Part shown: piece by piece, positions 54,279-63,467 of the stretch
Position numbering within the stretch: the first letter of the stretch is position 1
How the letters are laid out: every line of letters begins with the position of its first letter
Assembly: GCF_015207605.1 (NCBI RefSeq)
Contig: NZ_JADEWO010000021.1
Location: forward strand, 1 to 64,000
Direction: 5' to 3'
DNA: 64,000 nucleotides
From: Oculatella sp. LEGE 06141
GTDB taxonomy: Bacteria > Cyanobacteriota > Cyanobacteriia > Elainellales > Elainellaceae
The notes under the pieces: model-generated
The model's database searches: none
What the model saw: the letters and a program-made list of their open reading frames with translations, nothing else
What the model was told of the DNA's origin: nothing
Made by a program: the position numbers and the translations under genes

Positions 54279-57200
54279 CTACTCCCAACTGTGCAGCTCA
54301 TTGAGCCAATATTGCATCAAGGCTACCATCTGGCTACGACGAGCCTCAAAGGTGCCAGCGATCCAGATCAGGAGAAGACCTAGCGCAATGCCCATTGCCC
54401 AAAGCAGCAAGGACTGATCGGCAACAAAGAGCCAGAACTGGCGCAATACTTGAACGATAAAGGTTACTGTGCCGATATAGAGAAACGCCCGCACTCGCAG
54501 CACCAGACCAGCCAGAACAAAGCCAAGACTGAGTCCGATCGCCACCAGACCCAATCCGAAGTCGGTTCCAACCTGGTAGAGTGCCGTGAAACAGACCAAG
54601 ACCGTTGCAACACTGCGGAGAAAATGACGTTTATCTTTGGCCGTGGCAGCACGCAATCCGGGATCAACCTGAGCGACATAGAGCAACGATCCACTCACGA
54701 TGGCACTGATCCAAAGCGGTTGCCCCAAGCTGTAGGTATGCAACACTCGCAGCATGACCCAATCCACCAGCACCACGCTGAGATAGGTAAGCCGCATCTG
54801 TTGGTTAAAGATGGCAAAGAAGATGTAGAGTCCAGCGATTAGCAGCAAACTAAGACTGGATACCGTTGAAGCTGTGCCTAGCGCGATCGCCAGCGGCAGC
54901 ACGATCGCCGCTCGTCGCCAGGGGTGCAAAGACCAGCCCCACTGCGGCCAGGGCAAAGTATAGAAGAAATAGGAAACCACGGCGGCGATCGCTCCGCCCC
55001 AGGGAATGAGCAACTGGAATACAGTATCTCCCAGGGCAGTATGAACGGCATAGGCCGTAACCGCAGTGCCTTCAACGATTCCAGCATAGACCCAGAGTTC
55101 ACCTAAGCGAGGTGGGGTAGCATTGCGTCCTTGCTGGACAGCATAGCTGGTTAAAACGGCTCCGGCTCCCAAACCGACTAACCCACCGGATTGCACCCCA
55201 TTGAAAACAGCCATTCCCAACAAGATGCTGCTCAATCCCCAATGTAAATGAGTGAAAACCGCGATCTCTGGTTTGGTCAGCTTGAGATAGGAGCCGAGCC
55301 AAGCTCCCAGAATTTGATAAGCGCATAGAATCGCCGTTCCAAGCACAATCATGGCAATCCAGCGATCGCCCATCATCGCGGCTGGTTGCTGCGAGAGTGC
55401 GTGTAGCAACACCTCGTAAGCAGAAACGGTAATGCCAACCAGTGCCAAATAGACCAGTGGCTTAAACTCAGCGCGTCTACGACCAATGCCGATCGCAATC
55501 AACGCAATGCCCAGCGTACTCCAGCCCGTCCAGTCCTGGAACGTATTCCAGCGCAGGGCAAAGGCCAGAGCGCCATAAAGCAACGGCACAACATGCCAAC
55601 TGTTGGGTAAATGGGTCAGGTTCGCTTGGCGTTGCCACCAGTCACCCAGGAGTTGAACCAGTAATCCTAGCGCCACCGTGGCGATCGCCAGATACTGCAC
55701 AGAGCCGTTTGTAAACCCTAGAATTTCGACCAGGAACAGTTCTAAGCTCAAGCTCAAGCTGTAAGCGCCCCAACCCGTCGGCACGCGCCAACCTCGATAG
55801 GCGATCGCCCCGGCCACAATAACGATAGCGATCACCACGGCTACAGAGGCTGAAAGAACCTGACTATAAACCGCCAGAGAGTGCAGGGTGAGTATGCTCA
55901 AGCAGAGGCCGCAGAGGGCGATCGCCCACCCGTCCATAGCCATGGCATAAAGAACCGAAAGGAGATAGCGCCGCAAAGCAGACCGCACCACCCACAATGT
56001 GGCTACCGTTGCGGCTAGCAAGTTGATCGCCAGATCCAGAGAAAGATTGCCGCCATACAGGTGCCAGATAGCGGTTCCAGTAAAAGCAAGGCCAAATCCG
56101 ACGGTTGGAACAGCCATTGCCAACCGTGGACGTTGATGGGTATTCACTATCATCAAGCCCGTGCCAATGCCCAAACTGACTAGCCGGGGAAGGGCAATGG
56201 GTTGATCGAACAGCCAGAGCCAGGGTTGGCTTGCCAGTAACGCTACTACGCTCAACTCGGTTGCCAGGTGAGCCTCCGGAAACTGCCGCCGACTGCCGAG
56301 CCAGGTTAGAGCGATCGCGATCGGTAAACTCATGACGATCGCTGTCCCTAACTGGAGGGGAACCATGCCCCACAACAGCGCATAATGGATGGCCGCCAGC
56401 ACCAACCCCAGATGCCATGCACTGCGCCGCCAGCGTCGCCAGGTTTCTCCTACACTGACGCTCCATTCGGCGATCGCGCCTATTAAAAATACCCCTGCCC
56501 ACAGAGACAAATCGAGTGCCGGGAAGAACCGGGCAATGGCAGCAATGACGGCAGCTAACCCCGTTGCGTGGGTCAGGTAGATGAGAGACTGCTCGTCTCG
56601 TCTCTGGGTCATCACGGCCAGAATGACAGTAGACAGCGCCAGGTTGAGGACGCGCATCGTGGGATTGGGCACACTCAATAACGCCAACCCCACCCCAAGC
56701 GCCAGGGACAATTCCTCGGCATGGTTAGCCAAAGCAGGTTGCTGCTGTTGCCGTAACTGAGAAGCAAACCACAGCACCAAAACAACATATCCCAGAAAAA
56801 CCACACCCATTGCTGCCCACGGCATGAATGTGGTTCCAGCAATTTGCACTACCTTGAATTGCAGCAAGGCCATGACATGAGGCACCAGAGCCGTTGCGAT
56901 TCGCCACAGCAGCCAGCCGCTTTGCAGACCAATGAAAAACAGCAGATTCAAGTCCCGCTGCTGCCAGTGTTGATACAGGCGATCGCGCAGCAGCCACAAT
57001 GCCAGGCCGCTGATCACCAACGCCTGCCAGGGACAAACGGTTGGGACCGCACCCAGCCACCCCAACAGCAATAATGTAACGCCGCCCTTTTGCCAGAGCG
57101 CTGGAGCCGTCACCGTGTGGGATAGCCAGATCGAGAGCCAACCGCAAATGCCGATCGCCAAACCTAACTGTTGCAGCGTGACATCAGCGCTCCACAGTGC

Positions 57201-58310
57201 CCGACCCATCAGCAAGAGCAAGGCAAAAGCAATGGTAATAATAACCAGAGAGAGGTCGGTTGGTGGCGAATCGGCTTCTGGTTTGTCAACCGTTGGGTTA
57301 ATAAGGCGACGATGACCAGAATACTGATAAACCATCAGCGCTGCCGTACCAATTGTCCCAACATAGGTGGCCATGAGTGGCACCCCTGACCCGTTCCATC
57401 CCCAGTGCAGCCAACTTAGCCCAATACTGTTAAGCAGCAGCAAGCGAGCATGTTGAGAATGGGCGATCGCGGGTTTGAGCAGCACCACGGTGATGCCAGA
57501 GAGAATGCAGGTGGAGATCGCCATCACAATCCATCCCCAGTCTCGATTCCAGAGTTGAAACGCATCCATCATCCACAGGTTCACTGGAATGATGAGCAAG
57601 GTTGTTACCTGCAACATGCGAGCCGTCATCTGCAAGTTAGATTGCTGAGTTGCCCAACGGCTCGCACCTGCAAACGCCAGTGTGTAGCCGAACAGAATGC
57701 CATACTGCCCAACTGGAGGGAAGTTTTGCCATTGACTGGCGGCCAGAACCCCAGAGGACACTACCACCATAAATACACCCAGCGCCAGCAGCCAGACGAC
57801 GCTAATTTCTGCCATCAATGACTGGAGACGTTGGCTAATCCAACTCGGTTGAACGGCTCTTTTGGGCACTGGTGTCGCATCTATCCCAAGAGATTCAGGC
57901 ACAAGAGATTCAGGAGAATCAATGAATAGTGCGGCTGAGCGGTTGGAATATCCCTGTAGCAGCGGCGTTGCTTCTGGAACGATCGCCTCAGGCAATGCAC
58001 AGGTTAAATGCCGTTGACACAGTTGTCGAACCTGCGAAGGAGTCAACAATTCCAGGTTTAGCCAGAGTTGCAAGCCTTCTAGAAAAGCAGGGTTTGAAGC
58101 ATTAACAGAAATCTCTAATTTGATCGGGCGGTTGGGTTGGGTTACCACCGGTGACGCCTCCAGCAGAATATAACCAACCATGCCCTGTTGAATGAGAATA
58201 GTATCTCTTTTTACATGCCACTTCTTTAACTGGTTCAAGTTTCGTCGGTTTACCGGCCTGGGAAAACCGTCTGGCATTAGCCAGTAGTGAGGAGATGCAA
58301 TGAAACTCAA
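54279..58310 (-). CDS. Giant polytopic membrane protein of unknown function
   Basis: 1343 residues. The N-terminal soluble part of about 165 residues (LNQLKKWHVKRDTILIQQGM and RQLCQRHLTCALPEAI) is followed by about 30 or more hydrophobic segments separated by very short loops, often ending in rows of W-G or R-R. There is no transporter, enzyme or glycosyltransferase signature I can recognise. It resembles large uncharacterised cyanobacterial membrane proteins with DUF2157-like repeats, but I do not claim membership. Its neighbour downstream is an exported repeat protein, which may be a partner. Confidence 0.8.
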   Translation of the reverse strand: MSFIASPHYWLMPDGFPRPVNRRNLNQLKKWHVKRDTILIQQGMVGYILLEASPVVTQPNRPIKLEISVNASNPAFLEGLQLWLNLELLTPSQVRQLCQRHLTCALPEAIVPEATPLLQGYSNRSAALFIDSPESLVPESLGIDATPVPKRAVQPSWISQRLQSLMAEISVVWLLALGVFMVVVSSGVLAASQWQNFPPVGQYGILFGYTLAFAGASRWATQQSNLQMTARMLQVTTLLIIPVNLWMMDAFQLWNRDWGWIVMAISTCILSGITVVLLKPAIAHSQHARLLLLNSIGLSWLHWGWNGSGVPLMATYVGTIGTAALMVYQYSGHRRLINPTVDKPEADSPPTDLSLVIITIAFALLLLMGRALWSADVTLQQLGLAIGICGWLSIWLSHTVTAPALWQKGGVTLLLLGWLGAVPTVCPWQALVISGLALWLLRDRLYQHWQQRDLNLLFFIGLQSGWLLWRIATALVPHVMALLQFKVVQIAGTTFMPWAAMGVVFLGYVVLVLWFASQLRQQQQPALANHAEELSLALGVGLALLSVPNPTMRVLNLALSTVILAVMTQRRDEQSLIYLTHATGLAAVIAAIARFFPALDLSLWAGVFLIGAIAEWSVSVGETWRRWRRSAWHLGLVLAAIHYALLWGMVPLQLGTAIVMSLPIAIALTWLGSRRQFPEAHLATELSVVALLASQPWLWLFDQPIALPRLVSLGIGTGLMIVNTHQRPRLAMAVPTVGFGLAFTGTAIWHLYGGNLSLDLAINLLAATVATLWVVRSALRRYLLSVLYAMAMDGWAIALCGLCLSILTLHSLAVYSQVLSASVAVVIAIVIVAGAIAYRGWRVPTGWGAYSLSLSLELFLVEILGFTNGSVQYLAIATVALGLLVQLLGDWWQRQANLTHLPNSWHVVPLLYGALAFALRWNTFQDWTGWSTLGIALIAIGIGRRRAEFKPLVYLALVGITVSAYEVLLHALSQQPAAMMGDRWIAMIVLGTAILCAYQILGAWLGSYLKLTKPEIAVFTHLHWGLSSILLGMAVFNGVQSGGLVGLGAGAVLTSYAVQQGRNATPPRLGELWVYAGIVEGTAVTAYAVHTALGDTVFQLLIPWGGAIAAVVSYFFYTLPWPQWGWSLHPWRRAAIVLPLAIALGTASTVSSLSLLLIAGLYIFFAIFNQQMRLTYLSVVLVDWVMLRVLHTYSLGQPLWISAIVSGSLLYVAQVDPGLRAATAKDKRHFLRSVATVLVCFTALYQVGTDFGLGLVAIGLSLGFVLAGLVLRVRAFLYIGTVTFIVQVLRQFWLFVADQSLLLWAMGIALGLLLIWIAGTFEARRSQMVALMQYWLNELHSWE

Positions 58311-58429
58311 TACTGGGAGCTGATTGCCTATGCCGATTTCATCAGCCTATCAAAGCGAACCATCCAGGACAAACGAGTGCAGCTATCCATGCTTTAATTG
58401 ACCAGGAATCAGCCGTTGATAACGACCGT

Positions 58430-58698
58430 CTCAGCCTATGATGTCCATTGTGACAATTCCAGCAACGGGAGAAGCGCCACGGGGATTTGACTATACGGGT
58501 GATGCCATTTTTTGTGAAATCTGGACGCTCTGTGGAGTGCCTGCTATTACCATCCTCACAGGCTGGAGTGCTAATGAATTACCGCCAAAGTTTCAGGTGA
58601 TTGGTTCTTATGGGGATGACGGTCATACTCTCCGGGTTGCCCACTGGCACGAAACAGAGCTGAAGCGATCGTCGAGTAAGAGCCGTGGTAACGGGTGA
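58430..58698 (+). pseudogene. C-terminal remnant of an amidase-signature enzyme
   Basis: The segment from 58438 reads IPATGEAPRGFDYTGD, FCEIWTLCGVPAIT and FQVIGSYGDDGHTLRVAHWHE, matching the C-terminal part of amidase-signature enzymes (GatA/AtzF type). The rest (about 350 residues with the Ser-Ser-Lys triad) is absent. At 58432-58444 the family pattern A-Y-D-V-I-V-T-P can be restored only by dropping one base from GATGTCCATT, indicating a frameshift. Normally conserved I-P-T-G and G-L-P-L-G are altered to I-L-T-G and E-L-P-P-K. It is therefore a decayed fragment rather than a working gene. Confidence 0.75.
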
Positions 58699-58764
58699 GT
58701 AGAAAGCTGGTTAATTGGTTCGACGTTAATTGGTTCAACTTTATAAACAAATTGATAGTCAACC

Positions 58765-58805
58765 AAGCCCCGACTCATTTCCCTGAAGAGAGGGAGTCGG
58801 GGCTT
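58765..58805. repeat. Strong 12-bp-stem hairpin
   Basis: AAGCCCCGACTC pairs with GAGTCGGGGCTT around an inner CCCT/AGGG pairing. It lies between the amidase remnant and the small DSSTPKT membrane protein. There is no clear T tract on either strand, so it may be a dispersed palindrome or a weak terminator. Confidence 0.65.
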
Positions 58806-58980
58806 ATGGCAAAAGTGAACAGAGCTTTTGGAGGCGATCGCCTTGATCAATGCTCGCAATGGAACAAGAATAGTAGCAACGTCGCAGAGCAGGCAATAAC
58901 CCGCCCTACCTGAACTACAAACCTTTAGTGGCTCAGCACCTTACCGCTATTGCTTCATCACGGTTACTTAGTTAGGTTGT

Positions 58981-59181
58981 CTAGTTAAGAGTGATGGGTT
59001 GCGCGTATTTGAGCAGCAGCTTTCTGTAGATGATGATTGGTAAAGTCGCAATCCACGAAGACGCGATGATTAAGAGAATAAGCCAGGAAAGAACATCTGT
59101 CTTTGGAGTGGACGAATCTCTCAAGAATTCACGAAGTAAAATTCCACAGGTGAAGATTGCCCCAAGCAGATACGGTGTCAT
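58981..59181 (-). CDS. Small membrane protein, DSSTPKT family, paralogue
   Basis: 66 residues from the ATG at 59181 (a TTG at 59202 is possible). Two hydrophobic segments (about 3-17 and 32-50) flank FLRDSSTPKTDVLSWLIL. The motif is shared with the protein at 27395-27634 and is the only strong identity between them. Function unknown. Confidence 0.72.
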   Translation of the reverse strand: MTPYLLGAIFTCGILLREFLRDSSTPKTDVLSWLILLIIASSWIATLPIIIYRKLLLKYAQPITLN

Positions 59182-59302
59182 AGTGGCTTGTTTCAGGTAC
59201 AACTATCTCTACTTACAGCGGGTTTGATGAACTTCCGGTAAATTTTCCTGTAAGTCCAATTTGATCTTGATGAAGTAGAGCCGTTGAGCAGGGCGATTGC
59301 CC

Positions 59303-61282
59303 TCAGGAATGGCAACAATCTCCCAACTTAGGAGCAGAGGGCGGCACATCCATCGCTGGATTTTGTTCAAAGAAGCTGACGGGCTTCAGCATAAACCCGA
59401 TATAGGCAGTAGGCATCACAGGCCAATCTTCGGGACGAGGGACGTGGTGATGCCCAAAGGTATACCAGACAACGACATCAGTGTTTTCGACCGGGCGGTT
59501 GGCCTGTGTCCACTGGGGCAATCCTTCTCCACCCGGATGCTGGTTAGGATAGTCGCCTGCCGGATACTTTTCACTCGGCTCATAGGGAGTTACCCACAGG
59601 TGCTTTGTCGTAAATCCGGCACGCTTGATCAGGCTAGAGTCTGGATGGGCGAAGGGTAGAATGTTTTCACCGGGTGCCAGCTTGTAGCCCACCGCCTGCC
59701 CCAAGCTGTTGAGTTTAGAGGGATTGACGATCTTCCAGTAGCGTCCCTTAAACGGATCGATGGGACGTTGAGCCTCTTGCTCGGTTGCTAGCAATGTGGA
59801 GCGGGTGTAACAGGCGTTGCCATGCGGGTTTTCTGGCCCCAGGGGTACTGGCTCCGTATTCACTTCATAGACGGAGTTGTGGTTACCGTCGATATCAAAG
59901 TCGAGCCGCACATTAAAGAAATGTTGATGCAAATGGGCGTTAAGCTGCGGCGCGATCAAAGTGCCGTATTGCGGCGTTACTCCGGGGGCAACCGCAGATG
60001 TGTTCACAATTCCCGTCAATTTCACTTCGTATTGAATGCTGCCGTCCTGATAGAAGTACCAGAAAAAGCCATACTCGTAGTTGCCGACGGTGGCGATAAA
60101 CGACACCACTAAACGGCGCGATCGCCTCACTTCGGTGTGGTTGGTTCGCCAGTCCATGTGCTTCCAGAGAATACCGTAATCCTCTTCGTGCATACACACA
60201 GCGTGGTCGATCTTCATAATGCCCCCCCGGCTGTCGTTGAGGATGGCATCGAAATAGTAAATTTCGCCCAGGCAATCGCAGCCTAACGTTAACGAATTGG
60301 CTAGCATTCCTACCCCATATTCGCCTACATCAAAAGCGTTTTTGCGGTAGTGGTTGGAACCATCCAAACTCGGATCATTGTAGGGCACCACCATTTCTGC
60401 CAATGCTGCCCGGTAGAGAATAGGGCGAATCTGCCCGTCATCTTCATAGCCAATTTCGTAAAGCACCAGCCCTTCACGAGGCGTAAAGCCAACGCGGAAA
60501 TGCCACTTTTGCCAGTAAACTTTGTAGCCATCTACCTCAAAGCTGGTTCCCTCCGGCTGCACAATTTCCAGGGGCTTCAGGTCAGTCCGAAATTGAGGAA
60601 TATAGTCGCTGGCATAGTTCCCTGGCCTGGGTGGTAAAGGCACCACTCCCTTGTCTTCCACCTGGATCACTTCCATCTTGTTCAGGTCAACCACGGCAGT
60701 GACTCCCTCAATGGGACGAGCATAGCCATTGTCGTTTGGTTCCGATCGCACCCAGGCAAAGGTACGGGTAAGCCGCAGCCCCGCTTCCGCTTCAATGCCA
60801 AAATTTCCGGCAGACCAGGGATCGACCATTACCCCATCAAAATTGGTGATGCCTCGCTTTTGCAGAGCCGCCTGAAAGTCGGGGTGCGCCTTAACCGTCG
60901 CCTCACATTCCAAAAACTCATCCAACATGATATTGGGTTGCACTCCCGGAACATGTTTCCAGGAGACGATCGCTGCATCGGTCAGGGAGACGATCGCCTC
61001 ATAGGTGTGCCCAGTAGTGTTATCCAACACTACAATGAACGCTTGCCGCTGCATCGCATCCCCTGGCTTAAAGTGTTGCACAACCGACTTTGCGGGTTCG
61101 TGCAACACAATGGTGGCAAAACGATAGCGGTTGGTAATGTGGCGATCGTGGAGCGTGCCCCACTGTGCATCGTCACTAACAATGGCAACCGCCGACGTTA
61201 TCTCTGCGGCGGTCAGTGGATCAAGGGGATGTTGAACCAGGGTAGATGGGTGAGGCGCTTTCGGTAAGGGCGTTGTTGTCAT
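59303..61282 (-). CDS. Copper amine oxidase (primary-amine oxidase)
   Basis: 659 residues. It oxidises primary amines to aldehydes with release of ammonia and hydrogen peroxide. The cofactor tyrosine is Tyr402 in TVGNYEYGF (N-Y-E consensus), and the catalytic base is Asp318 in YRKNAFDVGEYG. Copper ligands are His452 and His454 in HLHQHFFNVRLD and His613 in GHHHVPRPEDWPVMP. The 84-residue spacing between Asp and Tyr equals that in Arthrobacter globiformis amine oxidase. No signal peptide is visible, so the location may be cytosolic. It is a single gene with no aldehyde dehydrogenase nearby. Confidence 0.93.
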   Translation of the reverse strand: MTTTPLPKAPHPSTLVQHPLDPLTAAEITSAVAIVSDDAQWGTLHDRHITNRYRFATIVLHEPAKSVVQHFKPGDAMQRQAFIVVLDNTTGHTYEAIVSLTDAAIVSWKHVPGVQPNIMLDEFLECEATVKAHPDFQAALQKRGITNFDGVMVDPWSAGNFGIEAEAGLRLTRTFAWVRSEPNDNGYARPIEGVTAVVDLNKMEVIQVEDKGVVPLPPRPGNYASDYIPQFRTDLKPLEIVQPEGTSFEVDGYKVYWQKWHFRVGFTPREGLVLYEIGYEDDGQIRPILYRAALAEMVVPYNDPSLDGSNHYRKNAFDVGEYGVGMLANSLTLGCDCLGEIYYFDAILNDSRGGIMKIDHAVCMHEEDYGILWKHMDWRTNHTEVRRSRRLVVSFIATVGNYEYGFFWYFYQDGSIQYEVKLTGIVNTSAVAPGVTPQYGTLIAPQLNAHLHQHFFNVRLDFDIDGNHNSVYEVNTEPVPLGPENPHGNACYTRSTLLATEQEAQRPIDPFKGRYWKIVNPSKLNSLGQAVGYKLAPGENILPFAHPDSSLIKRAGFTTKHLWVTPYEPSEKYPAGDYPNQHPGGEGLPQWTQANRPVENTDVVVWYTFGHHHVPRPEDWPVMPTAYIGFMLKPVSFFEQNPAMDVPPSAPKLGDCCHS

Positions 61283-61571
61283 AAGATTTCCTGAGGTGGC
61301 GACGGTTGCTAGAAAAACACCAGGAAAACCCGGTAGATTGCCTCAAAGAGGCAGCCTCAATCAACCTAATCGACTTGTCATAACAAGGCTGTATGAGATA
61401 TTACCGATTTAGCTCACGTCAATGTTTCTCTAGAAAACGCCTCTCTAGAAAATCCCTCTCCAGCATCAAGATACAGGGTAAAACGGAGCAAATACCCCGT
61501 GCCGAGACTCCCAGATTCTCGATAAATTCAAGCAATCTTGGGGATCTGCATATGTGATGGCGATCGGCCTA

Positions 61572-62000
61572 TTACCCAACCAAACAACCCGCTTGCTGAT
61601 GCTTGCTAATCACTTCAACAGCAACTTCAACCAGGGTTTTAATGCTAAACGGCTTGCTGATGTAGTGCTGAAATCCAGCATCTAACGCTCGTTTCTCACT
61701 AACGTTTCTATCTGCTCCGCTCATGGCGATCGCTGGAATGCAAGCTATCCCCAATTCTGTTTCACGCTGCCGCCAGGTTGAGAGATAAGAACAGCCGTCA
61801 CCATCTGGAAGCTTGAGATCGGTAAGAATGAGGTCAGGTTTCAATTGCTCTAATACAGATAAACCTGCCGCAATAGACTCAGCAGAGATTACCGTTGCCC
61901 CCGCTGATTCCAAAATAAAGGTGACGAGTTCTCTGGCATCAAAATTATCTTCCACCAAGAGAATCTGTCGTTCTGCTAAGAGGAGAGGTCGGTCTGCCAT
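61572..62000 (-). CDS. Single-domain response regulator (REC)
   Basis: 142 residues from the ATG at 62000. The receiver fold has the acidic pair VEDN near residues 16-19, acceptor Asp61 in LILTDLKLPDGDG, the Thr/Ser position in AMSGADR and the conserved Lys in ISKPF. There is no output domain, so it likely acts in a phosphorelay or binds a partner. It resembles the receiver of the hybrid kinase at 7662. The closest histidine kinases in the window are far away and on separate transcripts. Confidence 0.88.
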   Translation of the reverse strand: MADRPLLLAERQILLVEDNFDARELVTFILESAGATVISAESIAAGLSVLEQLKPDLILTDLKLPDGDGCSYLSTWRQRETELGIACIPAIAMSGADRNVSEKRALDAGFQHYISKPFSIKTLVEVAVEVISKHQQAGCLVG

Positions 62001-62062
62001 AAGCTTTAGTGGTTTTTGGTGCTTGCAAGTGCAAGTGGCGTAGGAAGGGCAGTGTTGTGTTT

Positions 62063-62452
62063 CTAGGAAAGTGTTTCTGGACAATAGCCTAAGCCCTGAA
62101 CAAACTGCTGCCGAAATGCGTCAATTTCGGTGCGATCGGGCTTGCCGTGCGACACGACAGCGATTTGATAGCGACGCATCGTTTCAATTGGAGATTGACC
62201 CTGTTCTAAATCCCACAAACCGCGCTGGATGCGAACTTCAGGCAGGTAAGGAATGCCTAACTCGTTCAAAAAAGCCCGAAGATTACCATCTTGAAGCGGG
62301 GAGAGAGGACGTTCTAGTTTAATTCTAACGAGCCAACCATCCAATCGATGAATAACGGTCATAAAACGAACGGGCACCCATGAGGCATTGTGAAGATGCT
62401 CAACAATCCGTAGAACCAGGCTGGCATTAGAGAGAGAGTAAAGGTATTCCAT
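62063..62452 (-). CDS. Conserved hypothetical protein
   Basis: 129 residues. Alternating strands and helices: WVPVRFMTVIHRLDGWLVRIKLERPLSP, then LRAFLNELGIPYLPEVRIQRGLWDLEQGQSPIETMRRYQI and FRQQFVQGLGYCPE. I recognise no family. It lies 62 bases upstream of the response regulator and on the same strand, so an operon is plausible. It might be a small regulator or partner of that protein. Confidence 0.68.
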   Translation of the reverse strand: MEYLYSLSNASLVLRIVEHLHNASWVPVRFMTVIHRLDGWLVRIKLERPLSPLQDGNLRAFLNELGIPYLPEVRIQRGLWDLEQGQSPIETMRRYQIAVVSHGKPDRTEIDAFRQQFVQGLGYCPETLS

Positions 62453-62864
62453 AACAGGGACTCCAAGCTAGACTCAGATTGTTATTGCTTTGGGGTTGAG
62501 TAGATTGCTGAATCTTGAATGCGCCTATATATGGGCGCAGCGGTTGGGCTTCGGTTCTTGTACCAACCCAATAGAACTGAATCAGCGTTCTCTACTTAAG
62601 TGCATATTAGTTTGTTGGTTTAACTGTGGATAGTCGGAGATCTACCCACTCTCTACAGGAAAACCCTTAGGTAAAAAGGCTCATCAAAGAAATAGCCCTA
62701 ACTGTTTCCCAAAACTCCCTGCAACTGATACTCAGCGAAGGGAGTTATATAGGGCTGCGTTAGGGCTAAAATGTGTTCGGGTTAAGGAGTGAAGGAATAA
62801 CAGCGATCGCTCAACCTCTAGCTCAACCTCTTAGCTACCAGGAGATTGCGATCGAACTTGACTA
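62453..62864. other. Intergenic region with a nested hairpin
   Basis: No gene is supported. The nested inverted repeat at 62694-62767 is described separately. A smaller hairpin TGCGCC-TATATAT-GGCGCA lies near 62519-62538, upstream of the 129-residue gene on the minus strand. Confidence 0.4.
62694..62767. ncRNA. Nested inverted repeat, possible terminator or structured RNA
   Basis: Outer stem AGCCCTAAC (62694-62702) pairs with GTTAGGGCT (62759-62767). Inner stem AACTCCCT (62713-62720) pairs with AGGGAGTT (62739-62746). Both stems are perfect. It lies 98 bases after the stop of the minus-strand repeat protein. A terminator for that gene, or a small structured RNA, are both possible. Confidence 0.4.
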
Positions 62865-63206
62865 TCAGCGGTTCAATCCATCAATGAATGAGTCCTGATG
62901 GCGGTCATTCAGTCGGTAAAGGCCAGCTTCAAACGTCTCTTGATGACGCTCAGCCAGGTTTGTTTCGGTGGACAATTCTTTGTTGAGGTTGTCGCGGTAG
63001 GACTCGTCGAAGCGATCGCTTAGCTTGTATAGACCTTCATTAAAGGACTGGTGGTGGCGATCGCTTAGGTGTATATCTGCGCTCAACCCTTTGTTGAAAT
63101 TATCTCGATACGACTCGTCAAAGCGTTCAGTCAATCCATAGACGGGTGAATGGGTAATAACCGATAAAACAGCAACCGTTAAACCAGCAGAAAATAAACG
63201 TTTCAT
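62865..63206 (-). CDS. Small exported protein with 36-residue repeats
   Basis: 113 residues. A signal peptide (KRLFSAGLTVAVLSVITHSPVYG) is followed by two and a half repeats of about 36 residues. The first is LTERFDESYRDNFNKGLSAD plus IHLSDRHHQSFNEGLYK. The second is LSDRFDESYRDNLNKELSTE plus TNLAERHQETFEAGLYR. A partial third copy is LNDRHQDSFIDGLNR. Charged residues and the regular R-x-x-x-S-F/Y pattern suggest paired helices. The repeated DNA is also similar, so the duplication is fairly recent. No function is known to me; an operator-like inverted repeat lies upstream. Confidence 0.75.
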   Translation of the reverse strand: MKRLFSAGLTVAVLSVITHSPVYGLTERFDESYRDNFNKGLSADIHLSDRHHQSFNEGLYKLSDRFDESYRDNLNKELSTETNLAERHQETFEAGLYRLNDRHQDSFIDGLNR

Positions 63207-63274
63207 GGGTATCTTCCTTGCCTTTCAGGTGAATGCATTCAAGGTATCAACACCGAAGCTATGATCACATCACA

Positions 63275-63306
63275 CAAATGTCATTAAGGTGCTATGACAT
63301 TTGTCA
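63275..63306 (-). promoter_or_regulatory. Operator-like inverted repeat upstream of the exported repeat protein
   Basis: CAAATGTCA at 63275-63283 pairs with TGACATTTG at 63295-63303, a perfect 9-base palindrome with an 11-base spacer. The second arm continues as TGACATTTGTCA, itself nearly palindromic. It lies 69-100 bases upstream of the ATG at 63206. Confidence 0.55.
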
Positions 63307-63467
63307 TCGCGCTAGTTGCCTGATTGTTCTTCGGGGCATGGAGTTTGGCTATGCTCAATCTATAATCCTTGCCAGTACTGTGGGCTAAGTGCAGCCGCAG
63401 CACGGGAAAATAAGCGTTGCAGGAGTTTTGTCAGTCAACCAGGATAGCTATCCAGACGATCGAAACC

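Noticed and set aside
55864-56502. 212-codon minus-strand frame inside the giant membrane protein gene
   Set aside because: It is another frame of the same strand within a gene with clear membrane-protein texture, and has no start signal or family.
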